Shown: positions 21,079-32,853 of the stretch, in pieces | Layout of the letters: every line of letters begins with the position of its first letter | Position numbering within the stretch: the first letter of the stretch is position 1 | Assembly: GCA_029448655.1 (NCBI GenBank) | Contig: JACCLO010000008.1 | Location: forward strand, 2,480,001 to 2,544,000 | Length of the DNA stretch: 64,000 bases | Origin: Wolfiporia cocos | Lineage: Eukaryota; Basidiomycota; Agaricomycetes; Polyporales; Phaeolaceae | Direction of reading: 5' to 3' | Made by a program: the position numbers and the translations under genes | The notes under the pieces: model-generated | Told to the model about the DNA's origin: nothing | Databases searched by the model: none | The model's input: only the letters and a program-made list of their open reading frames with translations

Positions 21079-24000
21079 GCACTCCGTCTCATTCGCATCC
21101 TTCCACAGTCCCGAAGCCGTCACAATATGCTCCTATAGGCTGAAATGGGATCTGCGCGATTTCTGGGTCACACATTGCATTCTCATTGAACATCATCGAA
21201 CATTTCGTTAGATTTACAATCCATGCGCCACAGTTGACCGGTATCTCAGGCTGACCCGAGTACATCTCCAGGCACCATTAGATTTCAAGAACAAAAAACG
21301 CCACACTATTGACAGATATCAGGAAGGCTCCCGCTGTATCTACGAACTAAGGAGAAACATCTCATAGTCACTTTCCAGATGATGGCCATGCAATCACGAC
21401 CGCTAGCGACTCTGCAGATTCTGATGAGGAGCGTCTAGTCGTCCGTTGCATAGCGTCAGAACAACAGACGAGGGACCGCACACTCGAGTAGAGTCGTTGC
21501 TCTCAAAATCGTTGCCGTTAAATTAACAATAATCGTCATGGAATCGACCATAAGGCAAAGCCCGCACCCAGAACTGCACGCTACCAGGGACTGGCGATCG
21601 CAACGGCTGTTATCTCGATTTTATTGTCTATATGGACGCTAGTGTCGGTCCCGACGACGGCCATGAGGTCGAGTGATGGCGCTGTTTGGCGTCGTGGGCG
21701 CACGCGCCGGGGCCAATGAGAGATGCCGCCCGATATGGACGCGATGCGACTCAGCAATGTGACGCCACACGACGCGGCCATATGCAGGTTGCGGGTGGCA
21801 TCCCCGCATCGGGCAGCGCCTCATCGATACACGCCCTTGCCTCCCGCCTCCACTCCTCGTTCCCCATCTCTACGCCACATCGATTCGCCTCGGCCTTAGG
21901 CGTTCGCACGCACGGGTGACCCTTGCAGTGCGCTGCTGGCACTGTGTGGTCAGCGCGGGCGGGGCTCGTCATATCGGCGCGAGTGCAAGCGCTGCAACAG
22001 TCCCTGCGCGGGAGGGATGCGATGTCCTCCATTCTTCGAAGCTTCTGCGGGGCATGGAACCCGAAAATCAATGTATCAGGTGCGCCACGGTCCAGACTGT
22101 CGATTTATCAGATGCACAGGGCGTACGACGCCTGCGCCACCGGAGCCCGACGGCACCCGCTGCTGCCATGCGGCTCTTCTCACCATGTACTCGTCGTAGC
22201 AAACGCGAACGCCCTGTTTCCTCTCCGCGCCTCATCGCAAGCCAAGTAGCCGACGACACCTACCATTGCGACGAGCACAGCACCACACTCCCCTCGCTGA
22301 TCTGAGAACCGCGCCAAAAGCTTACCCGGACGCCCATGACTGCAGCGGCTGTGCTCCTACTCGAAACCGGCGGCTATTCAATCTGAACCAGCGGGTGCCT
22401 GAATTATGCTGGGTCTGGGGCTCGTCCAGGTATGTCATGAAATTTCGCGTGCGTCTGTAAAGTTCACTGTGACGATGCGGTGTCGACCCGGTACATGGAA
22501 TATTGGCACGCCACCGCCCGGTACCCGTGTTCCCTCCCGCAAGCGCCCTCCCGCTGCCAATCCGGGCGATCGACTCCAAACAATGCAGACAGACGCGCCA
22601 TTTCTGCGGAGGCTGTTATTTCTATTGCAAGTAAAGATCGGTGCGCGCCGGTGCGAGACCGCGCTCCCGGACCTTGGAGGTATGAGCGGCAGAGTCCAGG
22701 CCCGTAGCCGGCTCCCTAATCTCGGCGGTGCGCGTCCTGCCAGCGAGGCGGGTGTGTCGTCCCAATACGCTTGCATCCTGACTCAGAGGCGCCACGACCA
22801 CGGACACTTCGTGCTGGAACGACCGGTTGCCCCCGTGCGCTAGTGGCCGCGCCTGTGGCGTGTTTCGAGCCAGCAGCGCGGAAACGCACCCTCGTCCAGA
22901 ATGCCGCCGAAAATCATAATCAGCCCTGCAGCCCTGCGAGGAGTCATGGGCGACTGTGCCCCCTTGGCATGTCACCGCGGGAGTACTCGGTGTCTGCCAC
23001 CTGCGCGTATTTGGCGGAGCGGCATGCCATGGTGGAGGTGCGAGCTGCCGGAGTGCTGCCAGAACCCGTATCACGTGCCGGCGCGAGGTGACAAGGGGAT
23101 TTTTCTCGCAGAAGTATCGTTGGCGCGCGCATGCCGCCGGCTCGATGTTTCTGGGATGCGCTGCGGTGGGCGTAGAACCTGTCGAATAGGACGAGGGGGT
23201 GGTGTCAGGTCGTTCGGTATGTGCTCGACATTGCATCTAATCAGGCTGTCCCTCCAGTAGGATCGAGGCTCTGTCAGGGCAGAAGAGCGGTGTGTACAGT
23301 ATGGACGCACGCCGCCCTGTTTTAATTTCTGTCCGAAAAAATGACGAAACCGAATACTTGAAAATAGGCACGCTTACACACATAATATTACGAGCGTCAC
23401 GATACATGCACGGCATGCATATACGCCGTGCTCAAACTCATGAGTGCGCACCGAGGGGAGGCCAGTAGACTGCACCGTGCAGTGTGGCGACTCCGAGTCC
23501 GCCGATCGGTTGGTCCAATTGATCTCCGAGGCGCGTGTCCGATCTCAGATCTGATGGCGCGAGTAGTGCTGCTAACAATTGCTGCGCAGCTGCGCAAGTG
23601 CACATGTCCGTATACGTGAGTCTGAGTCAGGTCGGGGTAATTATGTGCAGGCGCGCCTAGTGTAGACGAACCTGCAATTCTGCCAAGACAAAGTCCATGA
23701 GCCCGTGTCCGCGCTATTATGCCGATCCCGCAAATAGCATGTATGACGAATGGCGGCAACGGTGGTGAGTCCTCAGAGCAAGTGCTCCCTGATAGACGTG
23801 TGGCAGAGGATAAGCGCTAGCGAGCTGCTGCACGCGCCTCGAGCCGAGATGATGCGTCGTTAAAAAGGCTGCATGATGAATTACGGGAACGATCACACGC
23901 GAGCGTATGTCCCTTGTTTGTCGCTCAGATGCCACGCCACGGACATTGGACACCGTATCAGACACTACGAGGTCGTTGTAGCGCCCGTCGATCCACGCAC

Positions 24001-24292
24001 ATCAGGTCCTGCCATTAGCTGAAAGGTCTCAAGTACCTCTGAGGTTGTCTTTTTAGTACATAGATATAGCGAGTACCTCCCTGACACGTGGCATCCTGGT
24101 TCTTACAATCCAACGGCACCTGGAAATCTACTCGAGATACCGGTGTTCTTTGATGTATCTTCAGTGGGATACAATGTGAAATACAGATACTCATGCAGGT
24201 TTTCAAAAATCCATAAATGCGCAATAATGTCTGCTGGCGTACTCAAAGCAGAGAACAAGCGCGAGTGTAGCGGCGCGCGTATAGGCGACGCG

Positions 24293-24315
24293 ACGCGTCG
24301 CAATATTGTCACGTG
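24293..24315 (+). promoter_or_regulatory. Distal ACGCGT-CACGTG cassette of gene B
   Basis: ACGCGT at 24293-24298 and CACGTG at 24310-24315, followed by a degenerate second MCB-like CCGCGT. It lies about 575-600 bp upstream of gene B. Confidence 0.4.
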
Positions 24316-24723
24316 TCCGCGTCCAGGGCGTCTCGGGCGCAGTGCAAGGCCCAACCCCGCACGGACATTGTCTAACTTGCCATTCCTCACCCGCAGACCC
24401 TTCACATGGCGGAATTCTGAACTCCTCTTATCCTCTACCGCCTCCAATGTGCAGACGTGCAAAATTTCGAGATGAGCGCAACTGCGACATTATCGCACTC
24501 GGAAGCACCTCGCTCCACCCACGTCAAGTTGCGTGCACCGCCCCATCCTGACTAGATGGTGGCCAGCCTATCGGTCCCTCGGAGCCGCGGTGGCGTCACA
24601 GACCTCACCCTCGTCGAGACCCTGTCACTGACTCGGTCGTGAACCTGTTCTCGTGTTCGAAAGGAAGGTTCGGCTATATGCAAGCTTACACCGCCACAAC
24701 TTGCATGGCTGGCTGCAGATGCA

Positions 24724-24754
24724 CATATATACCTGCTTCGGATAGCGGCCTATC
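24724..24754 (+). promoter_or_regulatory. Core promoter of gene B: TATA box plus GATAG/CTATC dyad
   Basis: CATATATAC at 24724-24732 and GATAGCGGCCTATC at 24741-24754, about 135-165 bp upstream of the start codon. The spacing is the same as at genes A, C and D. Confidence 0.6.
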
Positions 24755-24889
24755 GCGATTTGCCCCTCTGTGTCGAGGCAATTCAGCTACCCCACCCCCC
24801 ACCCGCTCACTACTCCCCCGCCCCCTCCCACTCTTGGTCCGCAAATCAGCACGACACACACACAAAGTAACACACGCTGCTGAACGACG

Positions 24890-27252
24890 ATGGTGAAATA
24901 CGGGCCGCGCACGCGCACACGCGCGTGCTGCCAGCGCAAGGCGCTCCTCATCGGGATCAACTACCACACGGACATGTCGCCCAAGGGGACGGGGTACGAC
25001 CCGCTCCGGGGTCCGCACGATGACGTTAAGGCATTCAAGAGGCTGCTCATTGGTATGTCTTTCCCTGCTTCGCCTCCCGCCGCCGCGGGTGTGCGCACGC
25101 GCTGACGGACGACGAGCAGAGCTGTTCGCGTACGCGGAGGAGGACGTGACTGTCATGTGCGACGGGGCAGGAGAGCCGCATCTGCAGCCTACGAACGTCA
25201 ACATCGTGCGTGGACTCTCGCTCTCACTCCCTTCTGTGCCGCCGCTGACAGCACGCGATGTACAGAAGCACCAGATTCGCAGATTAGTGCAGGGTGCGCA
25301 GCCAGGTGACCACTTTGTGTTCTTGTGTGAGTGCGCGCCGTCGATCGCGTGTGTAGACGAGGCTGATTGACGCGGGCCGGGACAGTCTCCGGGCACTCGG
25401 ATCAGATCGTGTGCTTGGAGCACAGCGAGGAGGACGGGCAGGACGAGGGTGCGTTATGATCTCTCTTCTCACCTCATCTCATACCGTCTGATGCTAATCA
25501 TACCCCCTTCCACCAAATTCGCTGACCCCACGACGCGTAGTCATCCTCCCGATGGACCATGGCGGCCTGGACGATCGGGACAAGCTCATCGTCGATAACG
25601 TGAGTCTCACCTGCCCTTACCACCGTACGACATTGACACTAACGAGCACGCACACTCACAGGACCTACGAAAGCTCCTCGTCGACCCCCTCCCAGCAGGT
25701 GCCTACTTGACGGTTCGTGCATGTTCCCGTCCTGTCGCACTGTCCGTGAGCACAACTGACCCGCTACGCAGGCGATCCTCGACTCGTGCCACTCCGGCAC
25801 ACTACTCGGTGAGTCGCGTGCTGCACATGCGCACCAATGATTCACTGACCGCGACGCGCCGCAGACCTGAAGCACTACCGGTGCAACGCGATCTACCTGC
25901 CATGGGTCTCGAACGGGGAGCGAAGGCTGCGTTCGCGATGGGAAAACGTTGGTGCGTTCTCTGCCTCTGCCTCTGCCTCCCTGTATATCTAATCATCTGT
26001 GCAGCGCGGAAGGACGCGACGCCGCTCACCCCGCGCAAGCCGACTCCGCCGCCCGCACTCACGCGCGTGCCGACGCTCACGGAGGTGATGAAGACGCTCG
26101 GGCGGCCGCTCCGCAAGACGAGCGCGCAGCTGCAGCGCAGCCTCTCGCTTAGGAGGACGCCGACCGCGTACTTGGACGCGTCGAGCGAGACCGCATCGAC
26201 CAGGACCGCCGTGGAGCCTCCGCCGTTGCCAAGGGCGTACTCACAACCACAGCCGCCGCGGGGCAAGTGGAGGGGAAAGGATGAGAAGAGAAGCGAGAAG
26301 AAAAGCGAGAAGATCAAGGAGGAGAAGAGCAGGGAGAAGAAGGACAAGGGAATGGGCAAGGAGAAGCTGAAGAGTTTGGACAAGAGCAAGAGGAAGAACA
26401 AGAGCCTCATCAAGCAGATGTCACTCCGGCTGAAGACCGCATTCGAGATCGTCATCCCGCAGTGCACGTCGCCGACGTCGACTGTGCGCGAGTGCGACGG
26501 GCACTGTCTCGCAAGCCCGACGGAGAAGCCGCATGTGGTGCGTCCTTTTCTCTGTTTTCTCCTCTTCCCCTCGTCTCTCCTTGCTCCTATCTTCGTGGCT
26601 CTGAGCCACTTCGGCCGCACATCTCGCTTTATCTCGATCGTCATTGCTCCTGTGTATCGTTGTGTGTGACTAACGCGGCCCGATCATACGCAGATCTCGA
26701 TCGCGGCGTGCGCAGACAGGCAGCTCAATTGGGAGGATTCGCAGGGCGTGTCGATGACACGGGTGAGCCGATAATCCCTTCGCCTCCCATCATGCCATAT
26801 CTTACGTTATACAGGCGCTGGTCAAGCAGCTGCGCAGGCAGCCGAACGCCACACTCGCCGAGATTCTGACTACGATCAGGTGCGTCGGGTGTCCTTGTTC
26901 GTTCGTATAGACCATGCAGGACGCTGATGCTCGGCGGATGCAGCTACCGCAACTACGAGGTGACGTGCAAGTACAAGTCGTGGCGGAAGCAATGGTTGCG
27001 GTGCAAGCCGAAGGGAGAAGTCGAGATGGGGTCCTTCCCTGAGCTGTTCGAATACCAGGACCCACAGGTGAGTGGATCGCTTCTTATCATAATCGGTGAT
27101 CTGAGCTAATCATGTTCTATATTGTTTGTGACACTAGCTTGGTAGCCAGGAGAAGTTGGTGAGTATCATTGTAAATGATACGATTTTATTTGAGCTATAT
27201 GCTAACGAATAAGTAGGACCTCGGGACGCAGTTTCAGGACTATGTCCGATAG
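24890..27252 (+). CDS. Metacaspase-like cysteine peptidase B (peptidase C14), 484 aa, 14 exons
   Basis: Exons: 24890-25052, 25120-25205, 25266-25326, 25386-25448, 25541-25599, 25662-25712, 25772-25808, 25865-25951, 26005-26537, 26694-26762, 26815-26879, 26944-27067, 27138-27158, 27217-27252. The 1,455 nt are in frame. It starts MVKYGPRTRTRACCQRKALL. Catalytic His107 (FSGHSDQ) and Cys167 (LDSCHSGTLL) are present. The linker exon (203-380) has SLSLRRTP, a long Lys/Glu/Arg tract (about 285-345) and RECDGHC. The p10 part begins ISIAACADRQLNWED at 381. The acceptor of exon 12 is set at the CAG after GGCGGATG, because E and F can only splice at the equivalent site. It is divergent from A and is the inverted-arm partner of C. 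The intact frame and conserved catalytic residues suggest an active peptidase; the substrate is unknown. Confidence 0.9.
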
Positions 27253-29388
27253 GATGTTGCATGCTATCGTTTTCTTAACCCGAATCATTCACCATGACTA
27301 CAAGGATCGCAGCCATACGTACACCTTCAAATTAGTCGTCACTAATGTTCCCATTTGGCTTCGCACGGATCACTCGCTAACACTACACGAATACCCAATG
27401 AATCTATATGACTTCACAGACATCATGCGGACACGAATCTACCACTCCACACTGTAGCCCCTAGCCATCTTCCGTTATCCACATCTGGATGCACGTCTTT
27501 GTTTTCACCCTTGTTAGTGTAGTCCTCGCGTAGTGTAATCACTATGCTTTACAGGCACGATTTGCATTGGATTGCATGCATACCCTACTAGCAAATGGTC
27601 CGTGTCAGGAAATATAGCTATCGTGCTATAATCGTCCGTTCTCACTCGTTCTCGCGTGTCACCTTCCCTGCGGCCTGTAACATCCTTCACGCAACCTGGC
27701 ACGCACTGCTAGACGGAGATGAAACAAACCACAGTGTCCGCTCTCTGACCACGACTTTTCGTCGGGATCAACTTCCACTGCCTCATAGATAGCTTGGCAG
27801 TCACCAGACCGTCATGGAGGAGGCAATGCAATTCAGTGGGTGTGACGCACCGAGTTTCGTGGGAACCTAACGGGAATGCTGAGGTTCGTTTTATGGCACG
27901 TACAGCTTTTCCGAGGGCACCAGAAGTAACGATAGCGGGAATACGAATACATGGTCCGAAAGCGATGCGGTGCTGCAGAGGAGCGTGCTGGGAAAATAGA
28001 TGGTAGCTTCGCAAAATTTTGGGCTGGGTTGCAGGAAATTCTATACCCAAAAGATAATCTGACCGGACGACTATGCCATCCTGGTCCTGCCCCTAGATTA
28101 GTACACTAATCATCGGAAGCTCCGGCCATACGACCAATGTCAGTACTTCTGGATTGTGTCACATTCTCATTCTAGCCTTTGTGGCAGTAGAAAATTGGTT
28201 TCGCGCGTCAATGCTAGCCAGTTGTCAGTGTGCGGCTAACCTGGCCATTCCCAACGTCAATACACGCCGATTGCGAGCGCCTCGCCTGCACTTCCCTGTA
28301 TGGCTGCTCCATTGTACGGGCTCAATCGGAGTGGTTGCACCAGGTGGTGTCTCAAGGCCTCGATTTGCAGTACTAGTGACAGCCATAGGCTCTCGATTGG
28401 GTCGTAAACGCAGCAAATCGGAATTGTTACCGGAACGTCTGTAGATCATTCCAGTGGAAGATTGAGGTCCTGAGGTTGAGACCCGGACGGGTGTAGGAGC
28501 CAAAGAGAGGTGGAGCTGCTGGCTTGCACGGTCTAGACGAGGCGCTGTGCTCATGACTTTGCAACAGCACCGCTGAACGATGGATCTTCCACGAGACGAG
28601 TTCTATGTTTCAGGGTGACATGGGTATCCGAGGACTCGCAGAGACCAGCCGACAGAGACGTGAATGCTGTGATATGAGAGACCCCAGAGCAGGCTTGAGA
28701 AACCTTTTTAGTGCCATTTCTGGAGCTCCTGGGTTAAAGGTGCATTAGGAGTAGGAGCAACTAGCAGCCTTCATCATGAATGTGCATCCTAAGCCATGTA
28801 TGGTGGCCACATGATTTCGCAAATAGACCTAGTCGACCTCCAAACACGCGACCAGACCAGCAGCGTGCCGCTAGTACGGCATCATGTGACGGAGGCGGTG
28901 ATTGTCAGATGAGGCGGGTCGGCCTACCTGAAGGGGTGCTATCAGCTGAACTCGCTCAATGCTGACACTTGCTAATGTGCGTACGTACCTAATCGGGGTG
29001 ATCCGAAGACAGCAAGGTGCGGACGCGTGCTGTCCATCTACCACATGTATCAGCCGAACTCGCTCTGCGAAACGCTGCGTTGTTCCCCATATTTGTCTAC
29101 GCGCAGCTTCTCTTTTTACCATTGCTGTCCATTCCACCTCAACGCTTCATCTCTGATCACGGCAGAAGACTTGATGATGTGCTTGACACCCAGCCTGGCG
29201 AGCTCCAAACGTTGCGGCGGCACCTGTATGAAATCGTCTTGAGCATTTTCTTGAGTTCAAATATGTCACATTTCCCGCAGGTTTCGTTGCAGTGCAGATA
29301 TCATGATATCATGATAGAAGGCTAGCCAGAACAGGAGTTCGTCGAGATAGGTATCGGGATGGTTTTGGTACAGATGATGATTAGAATC
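27253..29388. repeat. 3'-flank repeat downstream of gene B (inner part of left arm)
   Basis: Inverted counterpart of 37496-39826, and a diverged relative of the flanks of A and D. A 110-codon frame at 28225-28554 (-) is mirrored at 38506-38835 (+). It lies in a different frame from the open frame in the outer copies, so I do not call it a gene. The single GCCACATG at 28806-28813 marks the site where the right arm has 150 extra bases. Confidence 0.6.
29298..29315. repeat. ATATCATGATAT palindrome near the tip of the left arm
   Basis: ATATCATGATATCATGAT, a self-complementary AT-rich sequence about 75 bp from the inner end of the left arm. Its counterpart at about 37567-37582 lies at the right arm tip. 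Confidence 0.5.
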
Positions 29389-29821
29389 CATTACAACGCG
29401 GGAGACGATACGAACGCGACCACGCAACGGGATGGTGGCTTGACGACGCAACCCAAGTCCTCGAAGATGTGCTCCCAACGTTGGAGATCGCGGCCGGAGA
29501 CGCCTAGAATCTTGCAAATATCGTCCTGTACCTAACCGCTTGCCCATAGACAAAGAGCACACAGTTTCATATCCTCGCTGAGTTTTCTGTTGCCCATAGC
29601 TGCTAGTGCAGTACAACAGGAATACGTACTACGGTGCGAGCAACGGGCGCCTGTGGGCGCTTACGAGTCGGAAGATCGCTCCGTGTCGAGACGACGCGAC
29701 GCGCAAAAAAAGTGACTTCGACATTATTTTCGGGAACGACTGTAAGGGTGCATCTATAGCTTTCGAGGTTAGGCCTAGGCCGAGCGAGCCTTGCAGCTTG
29801 AGCCGTCAGTGAGGGCCCGAT

Positions 29822-30383
29822 TTCAGGTTTTGAAATGCCCGGGCCGTCCAAAGCCGGGTCAAAGCCGGAGCGTTGGGTCTGGTACTTCACTAATTCCTGC
29901 GGCGCAGCCCCCTCGGCCACAGCCGGCACCGCGCAAGCAATACTTGGGGATGAACACGGCGCATCCGTGAGCACCGCGGCATCCCGCTATGCGCTCATTT
30001 GCCAGAAATGCTTTACCCACAATGAGCTTGTGAAGAAGAGCCAGTGGGAGGACACTCGTAAGTTCGTTCACTTCCTTGCGCGTCCATAACACAGGTGCTC
30101 ATAGTGCGGCTGTCCGTCACCCGCCACATGCAGAATATGTCTGCCCGAAGTGCGGACATTTCAATCCGTCTGCGCACTCGCTGCGCCAAGCGCGTTCCAG
30201 GTCGGTGTCGCCGACACGAGACTCTCGCGGTGCCGATACAGCCCCTCCAGCCTCAGCTGCCCAGCGGTGTGGCCAGTGTGACTCCAGGCCCCGCGTTCGA
30301 CGGTGTCCACGCCGACTTAGGAGCAGGAAGAAGATAAGCCGGTGTCCGAAGAAGGTCCGACTGTGGTGGAGGTCGATTCGTAG
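29822..30383 (+). pseudogene. LNP1: Lunapark (LNP1) zinc-ribbon fragment, decayed
   Basis: One exon ending at 30057 (GAG GAC ACT C, donor GTAAGT) joins across a 76-bp intron to 30134. Together they encode the Lunapark zinc ribbon: SRYALICQKCFTHNELVKKS, WEDT, then QYVCPKCGHFNPS, with both CxxC pairs. Lunapark stabilises three-way junctions of the endoplasmic reticulum. After the ribbon the family-like tail is broken over several frames: SLRQARSRSVSPTRDS in one, SGVASVTPGPAFDG in the next, and an acidic EEDKPVSEEGPTVVEVDS end in the third, stopping at 30383. The N-terminal coiled-coil and membrane parts are absent upstream. I therefore read it as a 3' gene fragment carried into the palindrome spacer and now decaying. 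Confidence 0.75.
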
Positions 30384-32270
30384 GGCGCCGTCTGGTAGAT
30401 ATGTCGCATCGCGAGTACGACCGTGTTGCATTGTGCTTTCGAGCTGTTGTTCATGGCTTTCGTTTGACTCGCACGAACGGGTGATTCGGCGTGACCGCGC
30501 TATGGTGGCACCTGGCACTAGTACTAGTGCATCACAAGATCTGAGCGGATCGGACGGGCGGTGGCGGCGATCGCTCCATCGTGGTCCAATACTTGGGACC
30601 CATATGTGCGCAGATTTAAGTGCTAGATGCAGACCTCCCATCGCCTCCACAATCACTCTCCAATTGAGGGTGTTTTGCTAACAACAATTTTGACTGTGGC
30701 GCGGATTTTTTGAGCTCCACTACCAGATTTTTGAAATGGAGTGGGTAGAGCGTAGTCCTTGATCTTTGCGACGCCTACCAGTAACTGTATCCAAGTACTG
30801 TTAACCCGCATCGGATGTACGAAAACACTGTAGGATATCAATGATGCCACACTGGGCCACACGTTCTCGTACAATTCTTGCACAACTTCAGAAAAGGCCG
30901 AGTCATCAGTATCGTTAGTAAAAAAAACCTCTATTACAACATTTCAATCGTATGGCATGCCGTGCAAGTAGCATGAACACGGATTAGCAAGCCACATTGA
31001 AGCGCGGGCGCCGCCCACGCTGAGTATCTATCTACTCATCTCTGTTCTTATATCGCTTGATAATGAAGTAGCGCCGGTTCCGACATGGCCCGCTACTTTG
31101 CACTGAACGTGCTGAATGCCGGACTACAGGCCCTAAGGTCAGTCATCACCTAAGTGCTCAGTTCACACATCAGCTGATCGAAGAGCGAGGCGATACACGA
31201 GGTATCTGTGAGGCGAAGGTAAGAACAATGGAACACATTATGCCATCTGTACTACAGGTACACATAGCTACAACTCCTGGGAGTGCACTGGTGAGTAGCG
31301 AAGTACGCAACAAGAGCAGAACATGTTTCGTGACAAACAACGCCATCGCATGTGTAACGTACGTTGCGAAAGTAGATGTTCATGTCTCCAGAACCAGCAC
31401 AGTCTTCCGCAGCAAGAGTGCTCTCTGACGAATAAGGAGGCAGCTACTGTGCAACGACACCGTGTCGCAAACGTTGGGAGGCGAGTGAGCCAGCAAACCT
31501 ACAAACGGACAGTCACACTGGCCCGTATGACAGTAAGCAGGTGAGGCAATAGCTTAGAGCAGGACTTCTGAACCGATCAGACTTTCTTGCGGACGATCGT
31601 CTGACTACTTGCGGTATGTCAACCTACTACTGACATGGTGGGAAGATGCAATCTGATTGTGTTTTAGGAGTCGGAGAAGGCGAGGCTCTGAAGAGCAATT
31701 CTTGCATTATACATTCAAGGTGAACGCCCCAAATAATTGTCAGAGGCATTGCACGCCCATTGCTACCAACTCTGATCCATTTTATCTGTGTTCAGCAACT
31801 ATCAACCTGACATGATACGAAAATATGCGCCCTCGCATGTTAGGATTTTGTGTTGTTTAGGAAGAGTGAGATCAATGTAATGCAGATAAAGTAATTCACG
31901 TGGAGCCGAGAGCCTCCTGGAAGAATTGCAAGTGATGTGTTGTCGCCATATCGTTATCATACAGCAGGAACCACTTCTTGTTTACCATCGGGTTATTCTG
32001 AGCATTTCACCGCCCGGCAGTGTCGGTATGAGCAATGCCGGACATGCTCAGCCTGGAATGGCCTGGCGGGCACGGTGGATGGAATGTGCCAGCTCAAATG
32101 CGCAGTTGGTCCGAAATGAAAGGCTCTTCTATCATTTCCGACGTCCATGTAGCTCCGCTCTTTTCGCCACTTGGCCGTAGTCGTAGGAGAAATGTCTAGA
32201 TCAATCTTCAATCTCTCACCTCCAGCAGTTCCTTCCGGGCGTCGAAGCAGTTTGGCGGACTTTGACGAGT
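30384..32270. other. Spacer DNA without a recognised gene
   Basis: About 1.9 kb inside the palindrome spacer. Short frames only. I see no domain, no terminal inverted repeats and no second copy elsewhere in the window. Confidence 0.35.
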
Positions 32271-32352
32271 CACATAGCGATAGACAGGCTATGCAGGAAG
32301 ATCAGTCGCCCATGCTTGACGCGGGAGTTTATTTTGCTGCGTGATGCCGAGC

Positions 32353-32450
32353 CCCCCAAGGATCTGACGATCGCGATCGTTGGCGGGGTTCTGCGTCGGC
32401 TGTCGTGGCCGCGGAGGGGTGATGGCGCTGACGGCTCTGGGGTTTGAGTA
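32353..32450 (+). pseudogene. Possible FAD-dependent monooxygenase N-terminal relic
   Basis: The frame reads PPKDLTIAIVGG and then loses the expected GxGxxG continuation. Further on, a different frame reads MALTALGFE before the ORF ends. The pattern resembles the N-terminal Rossmann dinucleotide-binding strand of salicylate-hydroxylase-type flavoprotein monooxygenases, broken by small indels. Only about 30 codons are recognisable, so this is a weak call. Confidence 0.3.
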
Positions 32451-32805
32451 AGAATGTTTCGCGCCCGTCGAAGACCTAATAATGTCGCGCGCCTGCGTCT
32501 CAGTAAGGCTGGAGGTGCGAGACTGTGCGGGACTCCAATCGACCAGCCTCCGATCGCTGGAGAGAACCTTCGCGGCTTTCTGCGACGATAACGAAAGGAA
32601 CGCTCCGAGATCACCGCGGTCTCACATTGGGTCGGCTAACAGATGCCGAGCTCGGCCGGCCACTCTTCAGGATCCAGTACGCCACACTGACATCAGTAGA
32701 CGATTACCTACCTGCTCGGATTCATGAGGACGACTGACCCGCAGTGTACCGGCAAGCCATACACCGATGGACCTTCCCGCGTCACGGGGATGGCTCGAGA
32801 ATTTG

Positions 32806-32813
32806 TTTAAATA
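32806..32813 (+). promoter_or_regulatory. TATA-like box of the NRPS-like gene
   Basis: TTTAAATA lies 41-48 bp before the ATG at 32854, in an otherwise GC-rich flank. Confidence 0.45.
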
Positions 32814-32853
32814 GGCCTCATTCTCAGCACCCACATACTCCATCAGAATCATT

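Larger units (their letters stand above)
20462..24889. other. A-B divergent intergenic region, nested inverted duplication
   Basis: About 4.4 kb between the start codons of A and B. The outer ~1.1 kb on each side carry related inverted sequence. For example, 21230-21300 (reverse complement) and 24095-24150 share a block containing TCTA..GG..CCTGGA.AT.TACTCG. The central part (about 21.8-23.6 kb) recurs inverted at about 43.6-45.4 kb and directly at 51.27-54.0 kb. It holds both promoters. Short frames are present, but no domain or splice-supported gene is seen. Confidence 0.6.
15724..29388 (+). repeat. Left arm of the giant imperfect palindrome (about 13.7 kb)
   Basis: Most of this arm finds its reverse complement in 37496-51261. 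Matched landmarks include the BUB3 5' flank (15724-15810 with 51180-51261), gene A with gene D, gene B with gene C, the A-B spacer with the C-D spacer, and the arm tip around 29298-29388 with 37496-37582. Paired coordinates sum to about 66,880-67,145, so small indels exist but order is kept. In exon 1 of A and D I count 7 mismatches over 163 bp, so the arms are similar but not identical. Confidence 0.9.

Noticed and set aside
26880..26943. Upstream acceptor for exon 12 of gene B (before GACGCTGATG)
   Set aside because: The equivalent site in A and D leads to an immediate stop, and E and F can only use the downstream CAG|CTAY acceptor. CTGAT at this place serves as the branch site.
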